DNA from: UBA8437 sp963578885
GTDB lineage: Bacteria; Planctomycetota; Planctomycetia; Planctomycetales; Planctomycetaceae
Direction: 5' to 3'
DNA length: 6,809 bases
Assembly (NCBI GenBank): GCA_963578885.1
Contig: CAUZEQ010000269.1
Coordinates: 1 to 6,809 of the forward strand
Positions 6,226 through 6,809 of this stretch are shown piece by piece. A program made the translations under genes and the position numbers. Position 1 is the first letter of the stretch, and every line of letters begins with the position of its first letter. A model generated the notes under the pieces. That model saw only the letters and a program-made list of their open reading frames with translations, did no database searches and was not told where the DNA came from.

Positions 6226-6542
6226 TCCACAACCGCCTTCACAACAACGGCCGCAGACTCGGTAGTCGACTCCGCGCCCCCAGGCTCCGACGACGAGTCC
6301 TCCTGGGGATCCGACTCAGCCGCTTCGCCCAGCTTGCTCAAAGACTGGACGATCTCGACGGACGTCTGGCCGCAGAGATACGCACCGTAGGCTCCGAAAA
6401 AGACCAGCACGGCAAACAGGACCTTGCTGCCGCCGGGTACGTCTCCGATTCGCCACAGGCTCGAGGCACAACAGTACACCAGCCCCGCACAGGCCGCTGC
6501 GTAAAGGGCCGCGTACACAAGTTCTCGCACCACAGCTCGCAT
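6222..6542 (-). CDS. small two-pass membrane protein of unknown function
   Basis: Read from the ATG at 6542, this gene encodes 106 residues. Two hydrophobic segments lie at about 8-30 (starting LVYAALYAAACAG) and 41-57 (VLFAVLVFFGAYGAYLC), joined by a short loop with W30, R31 and PGGSK. The remaining tail (59-106) is hydrophilic, rich in Ser, Glu and Asp, and probably cytoplasmic. Four cysteines (18, 24, 25, 57) lie in or next to the membrane spans. The frame stays open upstream to TTG at 6578, but that TTG is the start of a consensus -35 box, so the ATG is preferred; a GTG at 6569 is another option. No strong ribosome binding site precedes the ATG, which fits a leaderless transcript. Its stop overlaps that of the convergent small ORF at CTAG. 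I recognise no family. Transport, scaffolding or a phage-holin-like role cannot be told apart from sequence. Confidence 0.65.
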   Translation of the reverse strand: MRAVVRELVYAALYAAACAGLVYCCASSLWRIGDVPGGSKVLFAVLVFFGAYGAYLCGQTSVEIVQSLSKLGEAAESDPQEDSSSEPGGAESTTESAAVVVKAVVD

Positions 6543-6548
6543 GAGTGG

Positions 6549-6578
6549 ACGATAGACCACCTTCAACACGCGTGTCAA
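6549..6578 (-). promoter_or_regulatory. sigma-70-like promoter for the small membrane protein gene, probably leaderless
   Basis: On the minus strand TTGACA (6578-6573) is a perfect -35 box. TATCGT (6554-6549) matches four of six of the -10 consensus at an 18-base spacing. Only six bases (6548-6543) separate the -10 box from the ATG at 6542, so the expected transcript start falls on or next to the initiation codon. A 10-bp palindrome overlaps the -35 end of the promoter. Confidence 0.5.
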
Positions 6579-6650
6579 TCCGCGCTCAGGCCCCGCGCCG
6601 ACGGCCTGACTCCAACTCTCAGTCGCTGCTGCGGCGCAGCATAGACCACC
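6552..6650. repeat. 10-bp direct repeat flanking the promoter region of the small membrane protein gene
   Basis: ATAGACCACC occurs at 6552-6561 and again at 6641-6650, 89 bp apart, in the same orientation. The first copy covers the -10 box and part of the spacer on the minus strand (GGTGGTCTAT). The second lies between the terminator at 6665 and the promoter. It could be a binding site pair for a regulator, but a 10-mer pair can arise by chance. Confidence 0.35.
6566..6575. promoter_or_regulatory. perfect 10-bp palindrome over the -35 region
   Basis: ACACGCGTGT is a perfect palindrome overlapping the -35 box and early spacer of the minus-strand promoter. A repressor bound here would block that promoter. 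The flanks do not extend the symmetry perfectly, so an operator role is only a suggestion. Confidence 0.25.
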
Positions 6651-6664
6651 CCGGGGTTAAACAA

Positions 6665-6696
6665 AGCGAGGGATCCGCAGCAACGGATCCCTCGCT
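6665..6696 (-). terminator. strong intrinsic terminator for minus-strand transcription from the right
   Basis: AGCGAGGGATCCG (6665-6677) pairs perfectly with CGGATCCCTCGCT (6684-6696), a 13-bp stem around a six-base loop. On the minus strand the stem is followed at once by TTGTTTAA, a T-rich tail continuing the final T of the stem. On the plus strand the following bases are CGCACGG, so the structure is directional. It implies that a minus-strand gene ends between here and the right edge, and it insulates the small membrane protein gene, which then needs its own promoter. Confidence 0.8.
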
Positions 6697-6740
6697 CGCA
6701 CGGATCAGATTGATGCCGGGCCTGGACTCACCCGGTGGCC

Positions 6741-6779
6741 GGTTGCTAACGCAACCAGATTTGACCTCCCACCGTCAAA
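6741..6779. other. two adjacent small inverted repeats near the right edge
   Basis: GGTTGC (6741-6746) pairs with GCAACC (6751-6756) around TAAC, and TTTGAC (6760-6765) pairs with GTCAAA (6774-6779) around eight bases. The first spans the putative TAG stop of the right-edge frame. Stems are only six base pairs each, so they may be accidental. Confidence 0.25.
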
Positions 6780-6809
6780 CCCTGCCACCAGAGCGTTTCG
6801 AACCCAGGA
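6746..6809 (-). CDS. possible C-terminal end of a minus-strand gene entering from the right
   Basis: A minus-strand frame enters at 6808 and reaches TAG at 6748-6746, giving 20 residues ending GLTVGGQIWLR. The Trp-rich, alternating sequence looks more protein-like than the other two minus frames. The stop lies 49 bases before the terminator stem at 6696, a normal distance. A second minus frame, from 6809 to TGA at 6707-6705 (34 residues), is also possible and ends eight bases from the stem. Too little is visible to name a product, and the stretch may not be coding. Confidence 0.3.
   Translation of the reverse strand, partial: PGFETLWWQGLTVGGQIWLR

Noticed and set aside
6141..6644. 167-codon plus-strand frame opposite the small membrane protein gene
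   Set aside because: It runs antisense to the better supported two-span protein and across its promoter; no domain or hydrophobic pattern supports it.
6795..6804. GTTTCGAACC / GGTTCGAAAC resembling a tRNA T-loop
   Set aside because: The flanking bases do not form the five-pair T-stem on either strand and no acceptor stem follows, so there is no tRNA support.
1..6809. Mobile element, phage or defence system
   Set aside because: No transposase, integrase, terminal inverted repeats, target duplications or defence-type domains were seen; the genes are typical planctomycete chromosomal families.

Overview
The window looks like chromosomal DNA from a member of the Planctomycetota. It is GC-rich, and its core is a two-gene operon whose domain set is expanded in that phylum and its relatives: a planctomycete-type cytochrome c protein (PSCyt1 + PSCyt2/DUF1549 + PSD1/DUF1553) followed by a Tat-exported DUF1501 protein. 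Genus cannot be fixed from the sequence alone.

Layout, left to right. (1) 1-149, plus strand: the last 48 codons of a DAHP synthase, first enzyme of the shikimate pathway. (2) 150-297: a short gap with a weak promoter candidate and a clear AGGAG ribosome binding site. (3) 298-1203, plus: an exported protein with a 51-residue glycine-rich block framed by Gly-Met repeats, then a compact domain containing VCLEHGK. It ends just before a perfect 12-bp hairpin (1234-1262). (4) 1263-1418: leader of the operon, with a consensus TTGACA box. (5) 1419-4586 and 4607-6064, plus: the PSCyt1/PSCyt2/PSD1 protein and the DUF1501 protein, 20 bp apart and surely co-transcribed. (6) 6065-6225: a hairpin-rich tail with a possible small membrane-peptide ORF. 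(7) 6222-6542, minus: a small two-pass membrane protein whose stop codon overlaps that of the small plus-strand ORF, and whose promoter appears to place the transcript start at its ATG. (8) 6543-6809: promoter of that gene, a strong intrinsic terminator oriented for minus-strand transcription (6665-6696), and possibly the last codons of another minus-strand gene at the right edge. No gene-free stretch exceeds 300 bases.

How the genes may work together. The operon pairs a secreted protein with two CxxCH haem motifs, which should leave through Sec for haem attachment, with a Tat-exported DUF1501 protein of the alkaline-phosphatase-like fold. Such pairs occur in many paralogous copies in planctomycete genomes. 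Their substrate and reaction are not established; a role in periplasmic processing of sulfated or other complex polymers is often supposed but is inference. The glycine-rich protein is also exported but is separated from the operon by a terminator-like hairpin, so it is probably its own unit. No mobile element, CRISPR array, rRNA or tRNA was seen. The window reads as ordinary planctomycete core/paralog territory, with its less explained parts being the glycine-rich exported protein and the regulatory structure at the right end.
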